Shown here one piece after another: positions 1 to 6,383 of a stretch of DNA of 8,550 bases. This DNA is from Vibrio sp. (lineage in GTDB: Bacteria; Pseudomonadota; Gammaproteobacteria; Enterobacterales; Vibrionaceae): positions 1-8,550 of the forward strand of contig SLFB01000350.1 in the NCBI GenBank assembly GCA_007124475.1, written 5' to 3'. Each line of letters begins with the position of its first letter. Within the stretch, counting starts at the first letter, position 1. The notes under the pieces were generated by a model. That model did no database searches. It was not told where the DNA came from and worked only from the letters and a program-made list of their open reading frames with translations. Position numbers and translations under genes: made by a program.

Positions 1-95
1 GAGGCTGAGTGTTCAGCGACTTGAAAGCCAGCGCTATGTACCGAGCTGCTTACCATAACGGCAAGTGCAACCAGAGTTCGGGGAAAGGTGTTCAT
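1..95 (-). CDS. fadL: FadL-family long-chain fatty acid outer-membrane transporter, N-terminal fragment
   Basis: Reading leftward from an ATG at 95, the frame stays open to the window edge and gives 31 complete codons. The peptide begins MNTFPRTLVALAVMVSSS and continues VHSAGFQVAEHSAS. Residues 1 to about 22 look like a Sec signal peptide cleaved after HSA. The mature start, AGFQVAEHSAS, matches the conserved N-terminus of FadL/OmpP1/TodX beta-barrels, where AGFQ begins the luminal plug. Family members import long-chain fatty acids across the outer membrane. An AGGAA ribosome site (103-107) sits 7 nt before the ATG, which supports the start. The rest of the barrel lies outside the window. Vibrios often carry several FadL paralogues, so this may not be the housekeeping copy. 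Confidence 0.82.
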   Translation of the reverse strand, partial: MNTFPRTLVALAVMVSSSVHSAGFQVAEHSA

Positions 96-137
96 TCTCG
101 TGTTCCTAAATATGCAACTGTCGTGGACGATTGAATG

Positions 138-264
138 TATCCCCTTACGACTTAAAGCTGGTGTGATATTGGCTGTACTTGTTCACCCCAATGGCACAGG
201 TTGTCTATGCCATTGGGATAAGCTTACTTGCCATTTACCAGTAACCCTAAGTTGTTTGGAGATA
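138..264 (+). repeat. ERIC-like 127-bp intergenic repeat, copy A
   Basis: The element is bounded by imperfect terminal inverted repeats: TATCCCCTTACGACTTAAAG at the left and the complement of TATCTCCAAACAACTTAGGG at the right, with 14 of 20 positions matching. That gives exactly 127 bp, the length of a full ERIC element. Inside is a perfect 10-bp stem, CCCAATGGCA (187-196) with TGCCATTGGG (208-217), closing an 11-nt loop. It shares the order of motifs (GACTTrAAGCTG, TTGGCT, TTCrCCCCAA, TATGC, ACTTGCC) with the element at 5964-6090. It ends 42 bp before the fadL start codon on the side where fadL transcription arrives, so it is probably transcribed within the fadL leader. Family assignment rests on recognition of this architecture, not on a database search. 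Confidence 0.8.
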
Positions 265-391
265 GCCACTATTGCTTTTATTGGCATGATAGATTCCTAC
301 CGCGTTCATGCGGCGTTTTGAAATTGTATCGCTACCGGTGATCGATAATTTTTATACTACGGGCATGTGATGTATAAAAACATAAGTTATC

Positions 392-420
392 ATGTTAAGA
401 ATTTGTTTTATTAATGTCAA
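392..420 (-). promoter_or_regulatory. Candidate sigma70 promoter for fadL (proximal)
   Basis: On the minus strand a perfect TTGACA (-35, 415-420) is separated by 17 bp from TAACAT (-10, 392-397, four of six consensus bases). It points toward fadL and starts roughly 290 nt from its ATG. The sequence match is fair but there is no transcript evidence. Confidence 0.4.
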
Positions 421-449
421 ATTATTGATTTGTTACATTTGAGGGACGG

Positions 450-478
450 ATTATAAAAGTACATTTCGTCAATGTCTT
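450..478 (-). promoter_or_regulatory. Candidate sigma70 promoter for fadL (distal)
   Basis: On the minus strand a perfect TATAAT (-10, 450-455) is preceded, after a 17-bp spacer, by AAGACA (-35, 473-478, four of six consensus bases). It points toward fadL. It competes with the proximal candidate at 392-420; either, both or neither may be used. Confidence 0.42.
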
Positions 479-490
479 ATAGAAATTTTG

Positions 491-501
491 TGGTAGTACC
501 A
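491..501. promoter_or_regulatory. FadR-like operator dyad
   Basis: The plus strand reads TGGTAGTACCA, a perfect 5-1-5 palindrome with the same geometry as the FadR core TGGTC-N-GACCA. It differs only by a symmetrical change at the inner position of each arm. FadR is the fatty-acid-responsive GntR-type regulator of fad genes, and fadL is a known target in gamma-proteobacteria. The dyad lies about 13 bp upstream of the distal -35 candidate. That is not the usual place for a repressor, so the call is tentative. Confidence 0.35.
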
Positions 502-545
502 GTGTGGGAATGAGCGTTAGATCATGATTTAGAGTTTTATCGTGA

Positions 546-595
546 CAAAAAAACAAATGAAGCCGCTGTTTTATAGGGATTAAACAGCGGCTTCA
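546..595 (-). terminator. Rho-independent terminator of the alpha-amylase gene
   Basis: A perfect 14-bp inverted repeat (TGAAGCCGCTGTTT at 558-571, its complement at 582-595) closes a 10-nt loop. On the minus strand the hairpin is followed by TTTG and then a run of seven T residues (547-553). It begins about 18 bp after the amylase stop codon and lies between that gene and fadL, so the two should form separate transcripts. Confidence 0.92.
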
Positions 596-613
596 TGATG
601 TTAAACGGCAGGG

Positions 614-2659
614 TTATCGGCCAACAAATGCGACCACAACGCGATGGTTATCTAAAGTGCGTGAGAAGACATAAGCATTGTCTTGTGGGATCTCGTGATG
701 GACACCAGCCCCAATTGCTGGGTTGTTTTGACGAAATTGCCCCAGCTTTTGCCAGTGTTGTAGCAATGCTGCACGTTCTTCGTCCCATTGCCAGTTCATG
801 GAAGAACGGGTGCCTTGATGGAAGTCATCGGCATAAGGGCCTACGTCACGTGCCACTTCATCACCATAGTAAACTTGGATGGCTCCTGGTGTTAATAACA
901 AGGCATTGGCAGCATTACGTTGCATTTCCAATGATTTAAAGCGACCAAAAAATAACTCGGTATCATGGGAGGACATATAGCTAACCGGGTTAAAGTCGTC
1001 ATGTTTGGCCATGGTGTTGGCATAGTCTTGATATACGTCTTCCATGGTACTTAAACAAGCTGCTCCGCGATCCATTCTTTTTTGTAAATCAAAGTTGATC
1101 AAAGCATCAAAACCATCGTCGAAATAAGGACTACGATAAGCACTGTGCGCCCAAACTTCACCCATCATCCAGAACGGTTCTCCTTGTTTTCCATGCTTGG
1201 CGCGCCATTCATCAAGGCGTTGGCTAGCGGTGGATTTAAGGCGCTGCCAGACCTCCCCTTCGACATGTTTAACGGTATCAATTCGATAGCCATCAATACC
1301 AAAACGTTTTACCCAATCGGTTTGCCACTCGATGAGATAATCAGTCACGGTATAATTGTCGCGCGCTTGGACTCGTGTCCCTGGATTATTGAGTAGCCAT
1401 TGAGGTGGCGTAACATAAGTGTCGGCCTCAGTGAGAAAATCAGGTAACCCCGCTAACGTTAAGGTAAGATCGCTTGAACCAGGCTCTGGATAGCCAGGTA
1501 ACCCAGCTCGTACCCAGTCTTTACCCCACCAGTGCTGCCAATTTGGGCTTTGATAATCGATATGTTGATGGTAACTGTGCCAGTTTTCTCCTGCCTTGGG
1601 GGCCCAGTCGCTCCACTTTTTGGGTAAGGACGCTGAGTGAACTACCTCAATGCCATCGAATTGCAAGTCAGCTAAGGTGGCATAACCCGTATGGTTAAGG
1701 ACGGCATCCAGTAAGACTTTAATCCCTCGCTTATGGGCTTCTTTCACTAAGGTGGCGAGATCTTCATCTGTACCAAAGTTCTCGTCGATTTTAGTGAAAT
1801 CTCGCGTCCAATAACCGTGGTAAGCATAAAAAGGAAAGGAGCCACTGTCGCCTCCACCAATAAAGCCATGTACTTGCTCTACGATCGGAGATAGCCAGAT
1901 AGCATCAGTACCAAGGCTTTTAATATGATCCAATTTTTTGATGACGCCTTTTAGATCGCCGCCATGAAAGGTACCAATTTCTTGTTGGCCATCTTTTTTA
2001 CGGCCATAACTGTGATCGTTACTCGGGTCACCGTTATAGAAGCGGTCAACCATGACAAAGTAGATATTTGCGTTGCGATAACTAAATGGTTGAGGCTCGC
2101 TTTCAAGTGGTGCAAGAAGCACCAAACCACCACTGGTCGCAGATGGCGTGAGCGATACTTGCCCATTAGTCACCGTTACTGTTTGTCCAGTCATACTATC
2201 TTTGAGCACGGTACCTTCTGCAAAACTATCAGCGAGTTGTAAGGTGACTTCGCCCCCTTGGTATTGTTCGCAGGTTACATTGGGAATTGGGCGCTGAAAT
2301 TCTTGTTGGGTACTGGCGGTGGGTTGGCGGATAAAAGTAACGGTGTGGTTTTTATCGTCATAACTGAACGCATAGTGACCGGTGAAGCGGATATTAAGTG
2401 GAAACTCAGTCGTACTGCCGCAGTTCAAGCTGATCGGTGTATTAAAGCGAATGGCCTGTTCACTCTCCGCTTGGCAGTTGCCTTCAATCCCGCTGAACCT
2501 TAAGGTGTAGCTGTCTTTGGTTAACGGTACGATCACGGGATCGGTGGCACTGAGTGGAAAGTCACGGCTATTGGTTGTGGTTGAAATACTCATATTCGGT
2601 GACGCCCAGACTACAGGGGCGGTGAGCATCATGGCGTAGGCGAGGGTACGCAGTTTCAT
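614..2659 (-). CDS. malS: Exported alpha-amylase, GH13 family, MalS-like
   Basis: The 681-aa product hydrolyses alpha-1,4-glucan or maltodextrin linkages. It starts with a Sec signal peptide (MKLRTLAYAMMLTAPVVWA, cleavage near residue 19), so it acts in the periplasm or outside the cell. Residues about 20-190 form an N-terminal region with Cys62, Cys80 and Cys130. From about residue 196 the GH13 barrel follows, opening with VDRFYNGDPSND (204-215). All four signature regions are intact: DAVLNH (318-323); GYRIDTVKH with Arg459 and nucleophile Asp461; GEVW with acid/base Glu501; and SSHDT with His565 and Asp566. Length and the MSSHDTELF form resemble E. coli MalS (676 aa). An AAGGAA site 7 nt upstream supports the start. 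It is monocistronic with its own terminator. The subfamily symbol is less certain than the enzyme class. Confidence 0.9.
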   Translation of the reverse strand: MKLRTLAYAMMLTAPVVWASPNMSISTTTNSRDFPLSATDPVIVPLTKDSYTLRFSGIEGNCQAESEQAIRFNTPISLNCGSTTEFPLNIRFTGHYAFSYDDKNHTVTFIRQPTASTQQEFQRPIPNVTCEQYQGGEVTLQLADSFAEGTVLKDSMTGQTVTVTNGQVSLTPSATSGGLVLLAPLESEPQPFSYRNANIYFVMVDRFYNGDPSNDHSYGRKKDGQQEIGTFHGGDLKGVIKKLDHIKSLGTDAIWLSPIVEQVHGFIGGGDSGSFPFYAYHGYWTRDFTKIDENFGTDEDLATLVKEAHKRGIKVLLDAVLNHTGYATLADLQFDGIEVVHSASLPKKWSDWAPKAGENWHSYHQHIDYQSPNWQHWWGKDWVRAGLPGYPEPGSSDLTLTLAGLPDFLTEADTYVTPPQWLLNNPGTRVQARDNYTVTDYLIEWQTDWVKRFGIDGYRIDTVKHVEGEVWQRLKSTASQRLDEWRAKHGKQGEPFWMMGEVWAHSAYRSPYFDDGFDALINFDLQKRMDRGAACLSTMEDVYQDYANTMAKHDDFNPVSYMSSHDTELFFGRFKSLEMQRNAANALLLTPGAIQVYYGDEVARDVGPYADDFHQGTRSSMNWQWDEERAALLQHWQKLGQFRQNNPAIGAGVHHEIPQDNAYVFSRTLDNHRVVVAFVGR

Positions 2660-2970
2660 TATTATATTCCTTGCAAAATGTATCCTTTACCTGCTGATTG
2701 TCACCAACAGGCTAGCGTTTAACGCGCTAGGTAGGTGTAAAATGAGGGAAGCGGTTCGTAGGATAAGATAAATCGCTCTTTAAGGGATGACATCATTCCT
2801 AATGGCTACGCCCTAAAAACTTGACCAACTTCACTGCGGCTAGGTAAAGGGGCGTAGAAAGGGGGCGTTGTTGTGTGGCTTAACTATCTGCACTATATAA
2901 CCATCCAACATGACTATCACTCCACGTTGGTGAGGTGTAGCAAAACAAAGTCGAGGACTTAAGAAGCAAA
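2660..2970. promoter_or_regulatory. Divergent intergenic region between the amylase and the exported-protein gene
   Basis: This 311-bp gap holds the 5' regions of two divergently transcribed genes. On the amylase side there is a hairpin CTAGCG-N7-CGCTAG (2712-2730), about 53 bp before the ATG, which may sit in the leader. A single GGATGA (2785-2790) matches the core of a MalT box, but one isolated hexamer is expected by chance. On the right, inverted arms CCAAC (2905-2909) and GTTGG (2926-2930) lie downstream of a promoter candidate. I found no coding sequence or RNA gene here. Confidence 0.5.
2871..2899 (+). promoter_or_regulatory. Weak sigma70 promoter candidate for the exported-protein gene
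   Basis: TTGTGT (2871-2876) and TATATA (2894-2899) are 17 bp apart and read toward the gene starting at 2971. That would leave a leader of about 65 nt. Each hexamer matches the consensus only partly, so this is a suggestion only. Confidence 0.3.
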
Positions 2971-3495
2971 ATGATCAAAAGTGTCTGGTTGCTGTTAGCG
3001 GTGTGGAGTGGCTACGCTCAAGCGCTGCATCATGAGTTGTTGTTGCCGTTTCTCAATTCTACTCAGCGATTACCAACGGTAGAGGATATTAAGCAAAATG
3101 ATACTTGGTGGGAGTGCGCCGAACTCGATACTCAACCTCGTTGGTGTAGTGATAGCTTTCAGTATTACGCGACATCCGTTTGGGCTAGCATCACTTTCGA
3201 TGTCCAAGGACAGGCAGGCTTAACCTTATATACTGCCTACTCTGCTCATGACTGGAGTCAATTACAATACGCTTTACGGCGGGATGGATTTCAGATTGCT
3301 GAAGTGACAATCGCTGATCAGCAGTTTTCGATAACGCAACAATTAACCCATTATACTGCCACTGAGCTCGATCGTGAGTTGGTGTTGTTTTTGAACCAGT
3401 ATGCTAGCCAATTTCCGAAACAGCAAACCTGGTGGTTAAAGCAACGACAGGCTCAGTTGTTTACTGATGGCAAAGAAATTCAGTTACATTTATAG
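2971..3495 (+). CDS. Small exported protein of unknown function
   Basis: This gene encodes 174 aa; I do not recognise the family. Residues 1-18 (MIKSVWLLLAVWSGYAQA) form a convincing signal peptide ending in AQA, so the mature protein should be periplasmic or secreted. No lipobox cysteine is present. The mature part of about 156 residues has only two cysteines, Cys49 and Cys59, in WWECAELDTQPRWCSDSF, which suggests one disulfide loop. It is rich in Trp, Tyr and Gln, with alternating hydrophobic stretches (about 70-90 and 108-130) suggestive of beta strands, and an amphipathic segment near 132-160. AAGAAG just before the ATG is a weak ribosome site, with GAGGA further upstream. The neighbouring reductase gene follows 97 bp later on the same strand. 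Coding is supported by the signal peptide and an uninterrupted frame. Confidence 0.72.
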   Translation: MIKSVWLLLAVWSGYAQALHHELLLPFLNSTQRLPTVEDIKQNDTWWECAELDTQPRWCSDSFQYYATSVWASITFDVQGQAGLTLYTAYSAHDWSQLQYALRRDGFQIAEVTIADQQFSITQQLTHYTATELDRELVLFLNQYASQFPKQQTWWLKQRQAQLFTDGKEIQLHL

Positions 3496-3500
3496 CCTTG

Positions 3501-3543
3501 CTACCAGTAGCTTTAAGTGGTTTGGGTATAGCTTGGCTGGTAG
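3501..3543. repeat. Inverted repeat between the exported-protein gene and ydhF
   Basis: Perfect 7-bp arms CTACCAG (3501-3507) and CTGGTAG (3537-3543) enclose 29 bp. A further AGCT in each arm can extend the pairing with a bulge. There is no T-run after it, so it is a poor intrinsic terminator. It could be an operator, a processing hairpin or chance. Confidence 0.35.
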
Positions 3544-3580
3544 TTGAAGCTTGCATACGATGAAAAAGGCTCAGTGCCTT

Positions 3581-3587
3581 AAGGGAG
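3581..3587 (+). promoter_or_regulatory. Ribosome binding site that sets the ydhF start
   Basis: AAGGGAG lies 5 nt before the ATG at 3593 and is the best Shine-Dalgarno match in the area. It favours 3593 over in-frame TTG 3551 and ATG 3560. A small hairpin (AAGGC 3566-3570, GCCTT 3576-3580) abuts it directly and could influence its accessibility. Confidence 0.7.
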
Positions 3588-3592
3588 TAATA

Positions 3593-4519
3593 ATGAGCAA
3601 TAGCATCAATCAGGTCAAAAAGGTCACCATGGCCTCTCAAGGGCCAGAAATTTCGGAGTTGGTACAAGGATATTGGCGATTAGGTGGGTGGCAGATGACA
3701 CCACAAGCACGTTTAAGCTTTTTGAAGCAGCACCTTGAGCTGGGGATCAGCACCGTCGATCATGCCGATATCTACGGTAATTATCAATGTGAACGTTTAT
3801 TTGGTGAAGCATTATCGCTTGAGCCATCATTGCGTGATCAGCTCCAGATCATCACCAAATGTGATATAAAATTATGTGGTGATACTTATCCTCAGCAGAG
3901 GATTAATCATTATGACACCAGCGCCGCTCATCTTTATCAATCCGTTAATCAATCATTGCAACGTCTTGGTGTCGATGACATTGATGTGCTTTTGCTTCAT
4001 CGGCCTGATGCACTAATGGATGCCGATGAAGTTGCAGAAGTATTTACTGATTTACACAAGGTAGGAAAAGTTAAACATTTCGGGGTTTCCAATTTTAGTC
4101 CGGCGCAATTTGAATTGCTGCAATCACGCCTATCCAAACCCTTAGTGACAAATCAAGTTGAGATTAACCCACTTAATATCGCTGTTGCTCATGATGGGAC
4201 CTTAGATCAGTTGCAGCGTTTACGTGTTAAACCGATGGCATGGTCATGTTTGGCTGGTGGTCGATTGTTCAATGGTCACGGTGAGCAGGAAAACCGAGTA
4301 CGTAAAGTGCTTGAGGAGATTCGGCAAGAGATCGCAGCGCAAAGTCTAGATCAAGTGGTCTACGCTTGGGTACGTTGTTTGCCATCTAGCCCTGTTGCTA
4401 TTCTTGGTTCTGGCAATATCCAGCGGGTGCGAGCTGCCGTTGACGCCTTGTCACTGACACTAACCCGTGAGCAATGGTATCGAGTATGGGTAGCCGCAAA
4501 AGGTCATAATGTGCCGTAA
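3593..4519 (+). CDS. ydhF: YdhF-type NADPH-dependent aldo/keto reductase
   Basis: The 308-aa product is a soluble cytoplasmic TIM-barrel oxidoreductase of the aldo/keto reductase superfamily, with no signal peptide. It closely follows E. coli YdhF as I remember it: QGPEISELVQGYWRL near the start, VDHADIYGNYQCE, LLLHRPDALMDADEVAEVF, KVKHFGVSNFSPAQFELLQSRL, NQVEINP, RVKPMAWSCLAGGRLF and GSGNIQRVRAAV near the end. The catalytic tetrad is visible as Asp56, Tyr61, Lys89 and His136. GSGNIQRVRAAV corresponds to the NADP-binding region of the family. Its physiological substrate is not established. The start at 3593 is chosen because of the strong ribosome site and because E. coli YdhF begins at about the same place; an upstream TTG at 3551 would add 14 residues. 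Confidence 0.9.
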   Translation: MSNSINQVKKVTMASQGPEISELVQGYWRLGGWQMTPQARLSFLKQHLELGISTVDHADIYGNYQCERLFGEALSLEPSLRDQLQIITKCDIKLCGDTYPQQRINHYDTSAAHLYQSVNQSLQRLGVDDIDVLLLHRPDALMDADEVAEVFTDLHKVGKVKHFGVSNFSPAQFELLQSRLSKPLVTNQVEINPLNIAVAHDGTLDQLQRLRVKPMAWSCLAGGRLFNGHGEQENRVRKVLEEIRQEIAAQSLDQVVYAWVRCLPSSPVAILGSGNIQRVRAAVDALSLTLTREQWYRVWVAAKGHNVP

Positions 4520-4541
4520 GCTTGACTTTGATCGTGAGGGG

Positions 4542-4580
4542 ATAAAAAGCCGCGTCGAGTATTAACGGCGCGGCTTGGTT
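4542..4580. terminator. Hairpin terminator shared by convergent ydhF and the Dcu transporter gene
   Basis: An 11-bp stem, AAGCCGCGTCG (4547-4557) with CGGCGCGGCTT (4566-4576), includes one G-T wobble and closes an 8-nt loop. On the minus strand it is followed by a T-run (TTTTTAT), making a good intrinsic terminator for the transporter gene. On the plus strand the following sequence (GGTTATAGTT) is less T-rich, so termination of ydhF would be weaker. Confidence 0.85.
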
Positions 4581-4608
4581 ATAGTTATCAATTCAATAGC
4601 ATGAGTGA

Positions 4609-5934
4609 TTAGCCAATCACGATTTGTCCCAACAGGTAACCGACACAGCAAGCACTGATCACACCCACTAAACCAGGGGCCATAAAGGAGTGATTAAAAT
4701 ACCACTTACCGATCTTAGTGGTTCCTGTCATATCAAAGTTAACCGTAGCGATATCAGAAGGGTAGTTCGGAATAAAGAAGTAACCGTACAGCGCAGGCAT
4801 TAAGCCAACCAACAAAGCCGGCTCTAAACCAAGTGCAACCCCTACAGGTAACATCATCTTCGCGACTACCGCTTGTGAGTTTACTACCACAGACACAATG
4901 AATAATGCGAGTGCAAAGGTCCAAGGATAGGCGTTAACCATATCTATGATCCCTGAACGGAACTGTGGCATCGCATATTGGAAGTAAGTGTCCGACATCC
5001 AGGCAATACCAAAAATAGCAATGGCTGCAACCATACCAGATTTAAATACCACACCCTCAGGGACGGTTTTAGGGTTGACTTTGGCGACCAATAAAATAAT
5101 CCCACCAAAGCAGAGCATCATCATTTGAATTACGGTAGCCATATCAATCGCTTTGTCACCGGAAATCATCCTGACTTCTGGGAACATGGCAATGAATACA
5201 ATCGTGATGATAGAAAGAATGAAGAGCATAACAGACTGTTTGGCAGCTACTGGTAGCTCTTCATCTAATGACGTCGCGGTTGTACTTAGAATCTTATCTT
5301 TGAATACAGGGTCTTGCAGACGTTGTTGATAATCGGGATCCTGTGCCAGTTCCTTACCGCGACGCATACTATATAGCGACATTAAGATGGTACCGATGAG
5401 CGTTGCTGGCACCGTCACCATTAAAATCGATAACAGCGTAATATTGTGATTAATATTGGATAGTGAAGCTAAATAATAAAACACGGCGGCGGAAATCGGC
5501 GAAGCTGTGATGGCAATTTGTGAAGCGACAGAAGCGGCAGCCATTGGACGTTCTGGACGAATGCCATTCTTCAATGCCACATCACCGATAATTGGCATAA
5601 TTGAATACACCGCATGCCCAGTACCCAAGAGGAAGGTCATGCTATAAGTGACTAGGGGAGCAACCATGGTGACTTGTTTTGGGTTACGGCGTAACAATTT
5701 CTCAGCCACTTGCAACATGTATTTTAAGCCGCCGGCGGCTTCTAAGATAGAGGCACAGGTGACTACAGCTAAAATGATCAGCATCACGGTGACGGGTGGC
5801 GAGGTCGGTGGCATTTTAAAAATAAACACTTCTACCACTAAACCGATGCCAGAAACGACACCAAGGCCTATGCCTCCGTACCGAGAGCCGATGTACAACA
5901 CAATTAAGAGGAATAAAAATTCCAAATACAACAT
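4609..5934 (-). CDS. dcuB: Anaerobic C4-dicarboxylate transporter, DcuA/DcuB family
   Basis: The 441-aa inner-membrane carrier should exchange or take up fumarate, malate, aspartate and succinate, typically during fumarate respiration. It consists of many hydrophobic segments and one polar stretch at about 189-232, probably a cytoplasmic loop. Family landmarks are present: LRRNPK (81-86), GTGH (104-107), RPERPMA (126-132), ASPIS (144-148), GIAWMSDT (309-316), NSQA (352-355), YPSDIATV (391-398), TGTTKIG (403-409) and NHSF (414-417). GTGH, RPERPMA and YPSD resemble E. coli DcuB, whereas ITASPISAAV resembles DcuA. The family is therefore firm and the B symbol tentative. The ATG at 5934 has a modest CAGG site upstream. 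An ERIC-like repeat begins 29 bp upstream. Confidence 0.9.
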   Translation of the reverse strand: MLYLEFLFLLIVLYIGSRYGGIGLGVVSGIGLVVEVFIFKMPPTSPPVTVMLIILAVVTCASILEAAGGLKYMLQVAEKLLRRNPKQVTMVAPLVTYSMTFLLGTGHAVYSIMPIIGDVALKNGIRPERPMAAASVASQIAITASPISAAVFYYLASLSNINHNITLLSILMVTVPATLIGTILMSLYSMRRGKELAQDPDYQQRLQDPVFKDKILSTTATSLDEELPVAAKQSVMLFILSIITIVFIAMFPEVRMISGDKAIDMATVIQMMMLCFGGIILLVAKVNPKTVPEGVVFKSGMVAAIAIFGIAWMSDTYFQYAMPQFRSGIIDMVNAYPWTFALALFIVSVVVNSQAVVAKMMLPVGVALGLEPALLVGLMPALYGYFFIPNYPSDIATVNFDMTGTTKIGKWYFNHSFMAPGLVGVISACCVGYLLGQIVIG

Positions 5935-5963
5935 ATAAACCTGACCTTATTATTGAATTTTGC

Positions 5964-6090
5964 TATGCCCTTCCGACTTGAAGCTGCAGGGGTGTTGGCT
6001 ACGTTCGTTCGCCCCAATCACATAGTCTCTCTATGCTCATGGGGACTTAATCACTTGCCGCCTAACCGCAACGCTTAGTGATGTGGGGTC
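5964..6090 (+). repeat. ERIC-like 127-bp intergenic repeat, copy B
   Basis: This is the best-conserved copy in the window, recognisable by GACTTGAAGCTGCAGG, GTTGGCTACGTTCGTTC, CGCCCCAATCACATAG, CTATGCTCATGGGGAC and CACTTGCCGCC in order. The edges (TATGCCC at left, GTGGGGTC at right) again give 127 bp. The central part can fold through CCCCA...TGGGG and CATAG...CTATG. It lies between the dcu start codon and its likely control region. It has the same orientation relative to the downstream gene as copy A has to fadL. Confidence 0.88.
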
Positions 6091-6330
6091 GCTTGATCGA
6101 ACCGAGCGATTGCTCTCGACTTAACGTTGCTGCGCGATGGACTATCCTTTGTTTTGTGGCTTTATTTTCTGATCTGATACACAAAAATGATGAAAGCGAG
6201 TTCACACAAATTTACATTTTAAAAATGGAAAGATATTTTTGGGGGTTATTTCACATTAAATTCTAGAAAAGTTAATAACTTGGGGTGGGTAATGTATCCC
6301 AAGTGTTGTGATTTACCGTTGAGAAAGGGC
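6091..6330 (-). promoter_or_regulatory. Probable control region of the dcu gene
   Basis: About 240 bp without a credible gene, lying between the dcu leader repeat and the nadE terminator. A perfect 6-1-6 palindrome AAGTTAATAACTT (6269-6281) overlaps a second dyad with 7-bp arms, ACTTGGG (6278-6284) and CCCAAGT (6298-6304). Either could be an operator. I found no convincing FNR (TTGAT-N4-ATCAA) or full CRP site, although E. coli dcuB depends on both regulators. No promoter hexamers stand out enough to place the start of transcription. Confidence 0.45.
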
Positions 6331-6354
6331 AAAAAAAGCCGAGCATAGCTCGGC
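6331..6354 (-). terminator. Rho-independent terminator of nadE
   Basis: GCCGAGC (6338-6344) and GCTCGGC (6348-6354) form a perfect 7-bp GC-rich stem with a 3-nt loop. On the minus strand the stem runs straight into seven T residues. It lies about 30 bp after the nadE stop codon. Confidence 0.93.
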
Positions 6355-6383
6355 GATAGTGGGGGATGATGATTTGAGTTTAC

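Larger units (their letters stand above)
96..545. other. Gene-free region upstream of fadL
   Basis: About 450 bp with no believable coding sequence. It contains the ERIC-like copy A (138-264), a short hairpin around 300-316 with arms CCGC and GCGG, two sigma70-like promoter candidates reading toward fadL (392-420 and 450-478) and a FadR-like dyad (491-501). If either promoter is real, the fadL transcript has a 5' leader of roughly 290 to 350 nt that includes the whole repeat. Both strands are AT-rich from about 335 to 480, as expected of a promoter region. Confidence 0.6.

Noticed and set aside
88..321. Open frame of 77 codons on the plus strand
   Set aside because: It runs opposite to the fadL start and through the ERIC-like repeat, has no ribosome site, and its composition reflects the repeat.
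595..939. Plus-strand frame overlapping the end of the amylase gene
   Set aside because: It lies antisense to a complete GH13 gene with all catalytic motifs and starts in the arm of the terminator hairpin.
1964..2242. Plus-strand frame antisense to the amylase N-terminal region
   Set aside because: It is a shadow of the real gene on the other strand; hydrophobic content arises from the complementary codons.
2785..2790. GGATGA as a MalT box controlling the amylase
   Set aside because: A single six-base match in 311 bp is expected often by chance; MalT promoters normally carry several spaced boxes.
5648..5938. Plus-strand frame antisense to the start of the Dcu transporter
   Set aside because: It is antisense to conserved Dcu motifs and has no initiation signals.
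5964..6090. Repeat copy B as a small RNA gene or riboswitch
   Set aside because: The motif order and 127-bp length fit the ERIC-like family, and similar copies occur at two other sites in the window.
6078..6266. 62-codon plus-strand frame in the dcu control region
   Set aside because: It begins inside the ERIC-like element, has no ribosome site and no recognisable features; the region is better explained as regulatory.
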